Of a stretch of DNA of 64,000 bases, positions 22,770 through 33,326 are shown in pieces; within the stretch, counting starts at the first letter, position 1; every line of letters begins with the position of its first letter. Where the stretch lies: NCBI RefSeq assembly GCF_020906515.1, contig NC_085850.1, forward strand, positions 930,001 to 994,000. Reading direction: 5' to 3'. The position numbers and the translations under genes are program-made. This stretch comes from Vanrija pseudolonga. Its lineage: Eukaryota > Basidiomycota > Tremellomycetes > Trichosporonales > Trichosporonaceae. The notes under the pieces were generated by a model. It saw only the letters and a list, made by a program, of their open reading frames with translations, was not told where the DNA came from and did not search any database.

Positions 22770-25700
22770 ATGAGCGTGGAACCACCCACGCCCCACCGTG
22801 CCGGGTCACCAGAGCATGGTGGACCCGTAACAGACTTTGCTCTCATCGAGTCCCAGAAGGAGAACATCCGACCCCTGGCGACTGGGCGATCGGCGGCGAC
22901 CCTCGGCGTGCTATTCGACAAGGACCAGGCCGACGAGGTCAGCCGTGTCGTCGAGGAGGGGAGCAAGAAGTTCCTGAGTGACATCCAGGAGGCGGAGAGG
23001 AGAGATAGGGAAGGCGAGGACATGGTCGACGGCGTGCAAGATGTTCTCGATCTATACAACCGGTAGGTCCCGAGGTTAGAACGCTGCTGACCCCGCCCAG
23101 TTACGTCGCGTTCATGGTCCAACACTATCCCTCTTCACCAAACCACGTGCTTCCTCTGCTAGAGGAGACCACCCGCCGGTTCATCGGCGACGCCCGCTAC
23201 GCCCAGGACGCGCGATACCTCAAGCTGTGGATCATGTTTGCGCGCCACGTCGAGCGCCGCGAGGAGGTGTGGGCGTTCCTCGAATCAAGAGACATTGGTA
23301 CCCGCCATGCCGCCTTCTACGAGGAGTGGGCTATGGCTGCTGAAGGCCTCGGAAGGTGGGTTTCCTGGTAGTCTCCGTATCTAACCCGTACAGAAAGAAG
23401 AAGGCCGACGACGTTTATCGCCTCGGCCTGGCTCGCAAGGCCGCCCCTGTTGAGCGCCTGAAGAATCGTCACCAGGCATTCCTCACTCGCATTATGGCTC
23501 CTCCATCAGGGGATATCCCGGATGACGACCCACTGCCCGCCGCACCAACTCCCGCACGTGCTGTCCTGGGTCAGGTGGGCCGAGGCGGACTTGGGGGAGG
23601 CTCGCTCAGCGGTGCGACCCCGGGCAGCTCGTCCTCGAGAATCTCCAGGGGGACGAACGGCTCTAAGATCGCCATCTTCTCTGATGATGCTGGTGCTGCT
23701 GAGAACCCCGAGCCTACACCCTGGGAAGACTTTGGCACGCGCGACGGCCGCCGCAAGGAGAACGTCGTCGAGGCAACCCCGTGGAAGGGCGAGACCCTCC
23801 CTCAGAAGAGCCGTGTTGCCCCGCGAACACCAAAATTAGAGGTCTTCAAGGACAGCGCATCTGCCAATGCCGAGGTACATCGTGGCCAGGAGGTATTGGG
23901 TGGCATCCGCGCCAAGGCGCCCCTGTCGGATGCCGAGCTCCTCCGCTCCGACCCACTTCGCAACTACGACACCACTGGCCTTCCTTCAGCTGTCCCCTCA
24001 GTTCCTTCTCTCCCGCCACCGCCCAAGCCCGCAGCCAAGAAGACCAAGCGGGATGCCGCTGCCTTCGTTATGCAGCCGTGGACGTGCCCCACGGGCGGCG
24101 CCGAAACCAAGATGTCCAACGGCAAGACTGAGCGCCGCATGTTCGACTGGGATGCGACCTTCCGCAGCAACGAGGAGTGGAGCTTTGAGGAAGTCCGGGC
24201 TAGGAAGCTTGGTCTTTTGAGCCGTGACTGGAAGGAGCTCAAGGACTGGGAGAAGGGCTGGCACAAGCCTGGCTCGTCGACACCAAAGGCCAAGAAGACT
24301 ACCCGTCCACCTAGCCCGACCGTCAACACCAAGCTGGCCAATGCCGAAGTCATGAGCCTCTTCAACCAGACCATCCACGGCAACAAGGTCCACTCGGATG
24401 ACTCGGACGACGATGATGACGATGATGAGGACGAGGCTGCCGACGAGGTCAACGCCCTGCCCACACCATTGCCACCCGCCCGTCAACAAGTATCTATGAT
24501 GACTCCTGGCGGTGTCGTCCCTCCCACGCCAACGCCAGCACCTGGCTACAACCACAACAACTACAGCCACCCATCACACCGCCAACTTGCAACCCCTGGC
24601 ATGGTGTCCGACGAAAACACCCCTGCCCCTACCTCCTTGCGCAAACTCAACATCTTCAGCGATGAGAATGCGTCGGCACCTGTCGTGAACGACGAGAATG
24701 CAGTTCCGCCCTCTGCCAGGAAGATGAACATCTTCTCTGACACGCCGGCACGAGCACCACTTGGGGCCAAGGCCCCATTGTCGAGCTCGTCGAAGCCTCG
24801 CGCGTTTGCTGTCTTCAGCGACGCGCCGGCCGAGGAGGAGCCTGTTGCTGCAGCGCCTGCACCAGTCAACGACGAGAACGACTATGTGCAAGCCACACCC
24901 GCTCGTCCTCCCCCCGCACTCAACATTTTCGCGACGCCTGCCGTCACTGGAAACCCATCCCAGGCTCGGGCGGTGCCAGAAGGCATTGCCGAGGAAGAAG
25001 AGGAGGAAGAGGAGCGCTACGAGTACTACGAATCCGACGACCAGCTCAACAACGAGGACCCATCGTCGTATGGACGTCGCATGCGCCGGTTCCAGATCCA
25101 CGAGATGACTCCCATCACAGAGCGCACCGGCGAGTGGACGACCAACACGACGTTCCGAAGCTCGCGCCCAGCCTCTGTTCTGAGCGACTTTGACGAGGCG
25201 GATGAGGCTGCCATTGAGTCTCGGCCCTTAAACCTCAGCTCTGTCGCCGAGGAGGAGGAGCGGTCGGCCGCCTCGAACAAGCAATCCGCCGACGTTGCTT
25301 TCGCGGACGACTCGACTGAGCCTCCTCAATCGGCCAGCACTGCTGCTACTGGGACATACGACCGCTCAGGATCGGTGGACACTGGAGCATTCGGCGTTCC
25401 AGAAGGCTACACCATCGCGCGCGATATGGACACGACGACAAGCATGATGAACACGATTCACATCGTCGACCACACCTCGACGACGGACGACTTCGTGACA
25501 GCTCCTCAGGCAGGCGAGGCAACATCGCAGCCTTTGGCCGAGCTCGCAAACCCTTGCAACCCGGCCGACGCGAGCGTTGTGCAGGCGCTTCTCCAGCGCG
25601 TCCAACCGCCAGTAAACTCGATGACTCTTGTTGTCGACCAGCGCCACTCTGTCTCTGCCCGTCTTCCTGCCCTCCAAAGGGCAGGCAAGGCCAAGGCTCG

Positions 25701-26875
25701 CCGATCAAGCACCACGTCGCGTGTCTCTGTGGCTCCGTCAGATGACTCGTACAACCTCTCTCTTGGGCCCAAGACGTTCGAGGTTCGCGAGAAGCTTGGC
25801 GAGGGTGGCTTTGGAGCCGTCTTTTTAGCAGTCGACGCGCAGGAGCGCGACGCTGCGATCGCGCGTGCAGACGAGACGAGTGACGACGAAGATGAGGACG
25901 AGGATGACTCGGCGGCTCTCGTCGCCATCAAGGTCGAACACCCCAGCTCTCTCTGGGAGGGAGTGGTCCTCTCTCGCATTCTGTCCCGCGTCGAGCCGTC
26001 GCTCGCCGCGTCCATCATTCGCCCCCGTGGCCTGCACGTCTACTCTGACGAGTCGTTCCTTGTCCTCGACTTCTCACCGCAGGGCACCCTCCTGGACGTC
26101 GTCAACAAGGCCGTCGTGTGGGGCATCGCTCCTGGCGTCGCTGGGGGCCCTTCGGTCCCAGACGAGCTCGTGGCCATCTTCTTCACCATTGAGCTCCTGC
26201 GGCTCGTCGAGGGGCTGCACGCTGCTGATATCATCCATGGCGACCTCAAGATCGACAACTGTCTCGTCCGCCTCGAAGAGATCCCGTCTGCTGCAGGTGG
26301 CAAGAATGCGTGGTCTGCGCAGTACGACCGCCGCGGAGGTAACGGATGGAGCTACAAGGGCGTGCGTCTCATCGACTTTGGGCGTGCCGCCGACCTGTCG
26401 CTCTTCCCCGCCGGCAGGCAACAGACCTTTGTTGCCGACTGGCCGACCGACGAGCGCGACTGCGTCGAAATGCGCGAGGGACGTCCGTGGAGCTTTGAGG
26501 CGGACTACTTTGGCCTGGCGAGCATCTGCTACTGCCTCCTCTTTGGCAAGTACATTGCCACTGAGGCGATCGAGACGGACGAGGGACGGCGGTACAAGAT
26601 CGACGCGCCGTTGAAGAGGGTGAGTGAGAGGGCTAGGGCGACTGAAACTGACGCCGCAGTACTGGCAGACGGAGCTGTGGTCCAAGCTGTTCGACACGTT
26701 GCTCAACCCGCGCACTCTGCGAGCGGACGGCGAGCTGCCCATCACCAACGAGCTCGGCGCCATCAGGCAAGAGTTTGAGACGTGGCTTGAGGACAACTGC
26801 CAGAAGAACGGCAAGCTGCTCAAGCAGATGCTCAAGCGCATCGAGTTGCGCGCGCTCGAGAACCGGCGAGTGTAG
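22770..26875 (+). CDS. BUB1: Spindle checkpoint kinase Bub1 with Mad3-type motifs
   Basis: Exons 22770-23062, 23101-23355, 23394-26619 and 26660-26875 give 1329 residues. Order of parts: a KEN box at 30-32; the Mad3/Bub1 N-terminal TPR-like region (about 60-215: YLKLWIMFARHV, AAFYEEWAMAAEG); a second KEN at 304-306; a Bub3-binding GLEBS-like stretch (EEWSFEEVRARK, 443-454); several short [FLIM]-x-[VI]-F-x-D motifs between 275 and 697; an MTPITERT motif at 754-761; then a kinase domain. The kinase shows GEGGFG from about 987, Lys1029 in AIKVE, HGDLKIDN (Asp1133, Asn1138) and DFG (Asp1177), so it looks active. Bub1 acts at kinetochores; KEN, GLEBS and ABBA motifs belong to Mad3/BubR1, which inhibits the APC/C. 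One protein may do both jobs. Confidence 0.93.
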
Positions 26876-26981
26876 GACGTGGAGCTGGGGAGGAGGTTCA
26901 TCCTTGATGCTTAGTGTACTGTATGAAACGATATGCTGCTAGTCTCCGTGCTTTCTCAGATACGCCACGCCGCGGCCTCCT

Positions 26982-28444
26982 CTAAAAGTATCCCGTGCTG
27001 CTGGTGGGCTGCGCGCCCATCTTGATGCGGAGCCACGTCCACGCCGGCTTGCCGTAGTGGTAGTAGATGAGGCCGAAGGCCGCGCCTGACAAGTGGGCGA
27101 TGTGGTCAAACGATCTGGGGTCAGCCGCCTGCTTTTCTCGATCGCAACTCACCTCCAGCCGCGGATGAGACCGACGATATCGACGGCAACCATGCCGAAG
27201 ACGCCGAGGCCGATAGGCAAGCTGAACCAGGGGAGGAAGATGATGCTGACCCTTGAGTCGGGGAACGCGAGGGCCGTCATCGTCAGCGCGCCATACACGG
27301 CGCCACTGGCGCCGAGGGAGGGCAGGATGGCCTGGTGCGCGGCAAGCGCCTGCGCCGAGCTCAGCCGCGCGGGCGACTGCAGTGCGCGCAGGAGACGGGG
27401 CAGGCGCACGAGGTTTGTGAACAGGTGCGAGCCGAGGCTTGAGAACAGGCCCGCGGCGAGGAGGAACGCAAGGAAGTGCGGCGTGTGCGTCGAGGTCGCG
27501 AGGTGCGGGAGCGCGGGGTCAGGCGTCGCGAGGTACGTGTACGCTGCTGAGCCGAACGAGATGAGCGCGATCGAGTTGAACGCGTAGTGGGCGAGGCCCT
27601 GGTGCGACACCTGGCATGTCAGCTCGTCTGGCTGGCTGCATGCGCGCAGCTCTACTCACCACCGACGTGATAAGCGTCACGCAGTTGGCCCACTCCTTCT
27701 TCGGGCGCGCACCAAGCAAGACCGGACGGTGGAGGAACCACTTGCGCATGAAGGGCTGGAGGCGGGGGCTCTGCCACATGAGGAAGATGACGCCCATGCC
27801 CGCGACGATGGCCATGGGGACGACCTCGGCGGGCGGGCTCTCGATGCGCCATTCAGAGAACATGACGTACGAGCGCACGATGAACTCCTCGGCCCAGGAG
27901 GGCAGCCAGCCGAGGCGTCCGCTCAGCGTGGACAGGTGCTCGCGGGCGACCTTGACGCGCTGCATCTGCTTTGCGCGCGCGAGGTCGCGGTCGGTCGGCT
28001 CGCGTCCCATGCGCCACACGCTGCCCGAGCCAAGCGCCTGCATCCACTGCGCCGTGTCGGCGTTGGTGTACAGCGACGCATAGGCGTACGCTACGCCGCC
28101 GAGGCCGATACAGAACTGGAACGGGTGAGCTCTGCACAGAAAGGGTGATCACCCACCACAATAGGCCGCCACACGCTGGCCTTGGGCATGCCCTCGCGCC
28201 CAGACGTCCCCTCGCCGAGCGGGATCGCAATGCGCTTGGGCGTGATCTTGCCGATTGCCTGGCGCGCCGCCGAGAGCGGCGACGAGTGTATTGAGCGGGA
28301 GGGAGTGTACCGGGGGATGCGGAGAGCGTTGACCAGAGGCGAGTGTGGCACGGGAGCACGGGAGCGGAGCGTGCTCGGCCCAGCGGGGTGCTGGCGCAGC
28401 GCGGCGCGCAGGCCCAGCAGGGGGAGCCCTGCTGCTGCTCTCAT
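26982..28444 (-). CDS. PCP1: Mitochondrial rhomboid protease (Pcp1/PARL type)
   Basis: Exons, leftwards: about 28444-28157, 28115-27660, 27610-27153 and 27114-26982, about 444 residues. The Arg/Ala/Ser-rich N-terminus (MRAAAGLPLLGLRAAL) looks like a mitochondrial targeting sequence. The C-terminal half has the hydrophobic helices of a rhomboid with the catalytic serine in GASGAVYG (Ser350) and the histidine in HIAHLSG (His408); the last splice joins the latter to IRGWRSFD. Pcp1/PARL cleaves inner-membrane proteins such as Mgm1/OPA1. The stop lies 106 bases from the convergent BUB1 stop. The end of exon 1 may be off by one base. Confidence 0.88.
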
Positions 28445-29221
28445 TGTCGGCGTTGTGGTGGTGGAGTTGACAAAGTGGTGGTGGCCAAGGACAATCTCGC
28501 CGGGTTATGACGACGCGTTGTTGAAATATCGCTTTACGTAAGATTGAGCTCGGGCCACTGTGGCGAATTGGAACGGTGGCGACTCGCGCTGGGTGGGAGA
28601 AGGCTGACGAGGGACGACTCGCGTACGTGGGCGTGAGGGGGTGCGTACCGGCTGGGAGGAGGTTTTCTTGGGCCGTACGAATGATTAGGAGCCTTGGCAG
28701 GCCCGAGAGACGCCAGCGTCAAGCGTATCTTGCTTAACGCTGGTGATGACACGTGTATGTCACGTCGAACGTGGCTCATCTGCGGTGAGGATCGCAGCCT
28801 TGTGCAGTTCGAGCTTCGCCTTGAGTAGGTTCATCCCCTGCAGCACGTCGTCTTTCAGATATTCTGGGGTGGGGAACAGGATGTAGTGGCGGTGGTTTAG
28901 GGCACCGGTAGGTGGAAGGGAGGCAGTCGTGCTGGTTCACACGGTCCCGAGGTTGCTCTTTGCAAGGTGGGTTTGTGTGTACACTGGCTCTTATTTACGC
29001 CAGTATCTTCTGCCCCCTTTCCAGAGCATTTCATCGAAGAGAAAGGAACGCGCAGTGATCAGTATCGATGCACCCAGAAACATGGTGGACCCCCTACGGG
29101 TCTTATCGGACGTACACCCACGGACAGCAACCATCAACCAACCACTACCGCGCCACATGCACAATCACCAACATCTTCGCTATGCATAATTGCCATCTAG
29201 AACATTGCACCGCTTCCTTGG
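28445..29221. other. Intergenic region, rhomboid start to triple-GNAT stop
   Basis: Holds the rhomboid promoter and the 3' end of the GNAT gene, both on the minus strand. No supported gene or repeat. Confidence 0.55.
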
Positions 29222-31481
29222 CTACACACCAAACTCGCACTGCCACGTACTCCCCTCCCTATAGCCGCCACCACAGTGCTCGGGCCACTTCCACATTCGT
29301 ACCTGCGCGAGCGTCCACCCAAGCTTTTCAAGCATGCGCGAGGAGGGAATGTTGGCGGTTTGCGTGTACTGCGTGTGTCAGTTATTCGACCACCCACGGC
29401 TATACAACTCACAGCATGAACGCGGCGCACACCGAGCGCGTGCACGCCGTACCCCAGCACCGACAGCACCGCCGCGCTCCCGATCCCGCGCCGGTGGTAG
29501 TCCGGGTGCACTTTGTAGCCAAAGTACCACCCCTCCGGGCCAGGCGTCGCGGCCAGCGCAAGGTCGCCGATGTACCGGCCGTCGGCGTCACGGATGACTG
29601 TGAACGGGTTCACCTGCGGGGCGGCGCCAGCCTTGAGGGCGGCCACGGCGGCAGCCTGGTCGGCGTTATCGTCGAGCCGCTTGCGCGCGTCGGCGGGCGT
29701 GAACCTAAGTGTGTCAGCAGTCACTCCAGCAGCAGACTCACGGCGCAGGCCGCGTATAGCTCCACTTTGCAATCTCGTCTAGGTTGGACAGCTCGATCTG
29801 GCTTCGTTAGCGCATTCTAATCGGTGCCGCTCACCAGCTCGGCAATCTCGCGCTCCGTGTCGCGGTACGGGGTGACGCGGACGCCGTTCGCCAGAGCTAG
29901 GTACGGCTCGTCGCCATCCCACTGCACCACAGGCGCTGGCGGCGGCGTGATGATCTTCGCCACCCAGCCGGGCACAGGCGGGGAGAGCTCGCGCTCCCAG
30001 ATCGTCGTCGTGTGCCAGCCGCCGCCCTTGCTCTCGACCCACTTGAACGGGCGCACCTCGCCGACCACAAAGCCGAGCTTGCCCAGCATGCCGCCGGACG
30101 CGGCGCTACCATCCTTCGTGTACTGGCGTCAGCAAGTCCCACATGTTCCCCACTCACAGCCTGGATGCTCGTCGTGCTCATCCTCGATCCGGCAAAGCCG
30201 AGCACCGCGAGCGCAGCGCGTGTGCCCAGCCCGCGGCCGTGCACGTCCGGGTGGAGCGTGTAGCTCAGCTCCAGCCGGTCGGGGCAGTAGACGACGGGGT
30301 AGAGCGCAATGTCGCCGACGTACCGGCCCGTCTCGTCGCGGATAACCGTGAACGGGAGTGTCGAGGTGAGCTCGCTCGCGCGCAGCTCGGCCAGCGCCAC
30401 TTGCTGGCCCGGTATCGATTTGGTGATCTTTGCGCGCGCGTCGGACGCGAGGAACGGCGTCGGGCGGGTATACAGCCACGGCGCGACCTCTGGGTGGTTG
30501 GACAGCTCCATCTGTCGTTGTCAGCGGCACTGCCTCGGCACATTACCCACCATCTGCTCCACCTCCTCGGCGGTATCCCTGTACGGTGTGATGCGGAACC
30601 CGCCCCCGAGGTCGAGGTATCCCTCGCCGTCGTCGCCGTCGAGCACCATCGTCGGTGGTGGCGGCGCTGGCGAAGCCTGCGCGACCCACGGCGCCGGCGT
30701 GGGCAGCTCGCGCTGCCACACAGCCATCTCGCGGCGCCCGCCGCCGCTCACAGCCGGCCAAGGGGCGTCCACGACCCCATGAGACGTGAAGCCCAGGCGT
30801 GTCAAGAAGGCCGCGGAGGCTGCGTTGCCCGTCTCGGCGTACTGTCTCGTCAGTTTCCCCCTTCTTCGCCCCGCAAGCCCAAGCCCACTCACAGCCTCCA
30901 TCTTGTCCGCCTCCATCGCGCGCGCAGCCCACCCCAGCACGGCAGATACCGCGGCCCGGGCGACGCCTTTACGCTGGTAGTCCGGGTGCACGTCGTACGC
31001 GAGGCCGTGGACGCCGCGCCCATCGACGCGCTTCCAGACCCGGATGTCGCCCGCAAGGGCGCCGCGGTACCGGATCGCCATGAACGGGTTGGAGTGGAGC
31101 GAGCCGTTATCGCGCAGCGTCTGCCGCGTCTCGGGCGACGCCGAGTCGTTGGCTATCAGCTTGCGCGCGGCGTCGGCGGTGTAAGGGAACGGCCGGTCGA
31201 ACGAGTACTTGCCCACGTCGGGGTGGCCGAGGAGGCCGACCTGGTGTGTTGTCAGCGGTGGGTCTGGGGAGTGTTTCGTCGCGGCGGCCACTCACGATCG
31301 CGTCGACGTCCGACTCGCGCCACGGCGTGATCACCACGTCTGCCGACGCGCGCAGGAACGGCTCGTCCCCGTCCCACTCGACAGCGACGAAGGGAATCTC
31401 AGTGGACGCCGGCGCCAGCCACGGCTGGTCGCCGTTTACGAAGCCGACGTAGCCGGTGGGCTTTGTTGTCTGCTCCCCCAT
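29222..31481 (-). CDS. Triple-module GNAT N-acetyltransferase-like protein
   Basis: Exons, leftwards: 31481-31296, 31240-30893, 30841-30551, 30511-30158, 30122-29835, 29797-29742, 29704-29413 and 29368-29222. They join in one frame to 653 residues with no internal stop. Three homologous modules follow one another. Each opens with a GDEP/GDDG and (I/V)TP(W/Y)R(E/D) segment, then an intron, then a GNAT core. Their acetyl-CoA motifs are HPDYQRKGVA, HPDVHGRGLG and HPDYHRRGIG. An intron then falls at the same place in each (after MEA, IQA and VHA) before a Y(A/T)-x4-(A/I)-x-S segment and the LGF/LGW strand. GNAT enzymes acetylate amines with acetyl-CoA; the substrate is unknown. Module 1 has Ala where the last motif-A glycine is expected. 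Three separate genes are unlikely, since module junctions are spliced in frame without stops. Confidence 0.82.
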
Positions 31482-31857
31482 AATGCTGCTGGTTAGTGCC
31501 TCGGTGTGAGCGCACGGGTGTAGCTGTAAGTTGTAAGTTGGTGCTCAAGGCGAGATTGTGTAGTTGATGTTTTGGCGCCAAGAAAGTGGTGGAGTGGTCA
31601 AGGAACAATCAATGTTCGGATCTTTGTCGGATAAAGGGTGATGGATGCTGCTTCTGCTGCACCCTCAGGAGGCAACTCTGTGGCATGAACAACAGTGGAT
31701 ATGGATAGATACAGACGAGACAGATGATGGGAAGATGGTACAGGTGAGGTTGCGTAGAGAGTTGGCAGGGGGCAATGGACAGGGGCATGGTGTGGGACAT
31801 GAAGCAGCGAACAGTAGATAGTCAATCGAGGCGGACATGTTGAGACCTGCTAGCACC
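31482..31857. other. Intergenic region upstream of the triple-GNAT gene
   Basis: 376 bases between the GNAT start and the next gene's stop, both on the minus strand; probably the GNAT promoter. Nothing distinctive seen. Confidence 0.5.
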
Positions 31858-33008
31858 TCACTGAGGAGGGAACGGCGCACCATGCACCGTGATGGAAGCC
31901 TTCCTCACATAATTGACCCAGCCCTGTCCATCAGCACCGTCGATCGTCACACTCGCACTCCCTCCTCGCACTCACCGGGAACATTGCGCGAACCCAGAGG
32001 ACGATGCGATCGCCATCACGCGCCTCCTTGAGAAGCGGGTGCGATGCGTCAAGCACCGTCTTGTGCTCCTTGTAGTACTGCCCAGCGACAATATTGCGCT
32101 GCACGTCGTACCGCTCGCCGACCTCCTCGCCGTCGCGCAGCAGGCCGACCTGGAACCAGGTCCACGAGCCTTCGTATCCACCTGCAACAAGGTTAGCCAC
32201 CCAGCACCAATGGAGCTCGGTCCAACTCACCGTAGTACCGCTGTTCGTTCGCCCAGCCTTGGTCCTTGGACAGTGTCGAGATGATGATCGCACGGGGCCA
32301 GAAGCAACGCCTGGGCGCGTCCGTGCTTGCCTCTAGATCCTTGCAAGCGATCGAACCGGCATCATCGGGATCGATAGAACCGGCGTCGAGCGAAGCGGCC
32401 TCCTTGCGATCGGTCGAACTGGCCCCAGCGTCCTTGTCCAAGTTTTCCCCCAGCACTCTACCCTTATCCGACGAGTTCCACTTCGACCCAGCGCGCGCTT
32501 TGCCTTGCCGCTTAGATTCCTCGGGCCTCTTGGGTTCCTCTGGGCTTCCGTCGCACCCAAGCGGTGCAGAGACGAGGTAGAACACGTTGCCGCTGAGTCG
32601 GGGGAGCTCGTGGCCGATCTCGCCCTCCTGGTCGGTAAAGTTCCTCTCCTGGCCGCGGGTCTCGCGCGCTTCAGAGATGGCGGGGACGGCGAGCTCGGTG
32701 CGGTTGTACCGGTGGCAGCTGGTCCACACGAGTGCCTTGTCGAGGATGACGCGGGCAATCTCGAGCGGGAGGCCCTTGGCGAGGAGCGACGCCTGGATGT
32801 CGCGCACGTCGGCGCCGGTGAAGCCCGGGTGGTCGTGCGTGAGCGCCGGCGGCTTGACGCCCGTGAAGAGAGACGTGAGGGTCACGGGCTCGGAGGGCAT
32901 CGCTGATAGGCGAATCTCTGGCGAGTCGGGGGGTACGTTGAGGTTGGTGCCCGGCCACAGATCGGGGGCTGGCGGAGGTTGCTCCTCGCGTGATTGCAGG
33001 AGACCCAT
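31858..33008 (-). CDS. Conserved fungal protein of unknown function (SKDQGW...SWTWF type)
   Basis: Exons, leftwards: 33008-32231, 32181-31976 and 31923-31858, 349 residues. The start at 33008 (MGLLQSREEQ) is preferred over an in-frame ATG 20 codons upstream because TATAAAG lies between them. An N-terminal helical segment (GLPLEIARVILDKALVW) resembles the first helices of an F-box-like motif. The C-terminal half contains AIIISTLSKDQGWANEQ and YEGSWTWFQVGLLRDGEE, then WVNYVRKASITVHG. I recall this pattern from widespread uncharacterised fungal proteins but know no function. The middle (about 170-235) is low-complexity with repeated Asp-Ala-Gly-Ser. The splices restore the motifs, so the gene is probably real. 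Confidence 0.75.
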
Positions 33009-33326
33009 GGCCGCTTTATATCTGTGCGAGAGAGATGGTGGTGCGAGTGTCAACAAGTCCAAGTGCAAGTGCGATCGATTGCCGGCGACGCGTCACAAGC
33101 CAGCGGCGGCGGCGTCGCCGATGACACCAACTTGTTGTAATTACCCCGCATTTTTACCCCACACTCTGGGTCAGTGGAGTCGAGAACAAAAGTCGGCCAG
33201 AGCGATCCGGGCGACTGGCGCGGTCGGGATTCGAGATGGGAACGACGAGACCGGGACGGACCTTGGAGCAGCAGCCATCGCATCCTCTTGTTATCATCAT
33301 CACACTCACCACTCTCAAGCAACACG
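33009..33326. promoter_or_regulatory. Divergent promoter, unknown protein / sideroflexin
   Basis: 318 bases between divergent starts; a TATAAAG run lies at the left edge. No gene seen. Confidence 0.45.

Noticed and set aside
29222-31481. Reading the GNAT modules as three separate tandem genes
   Set aside because: Module junctions are joined by in-frame introns with no stop codon between them, and each module's first segment sits in the exon of the module before it.
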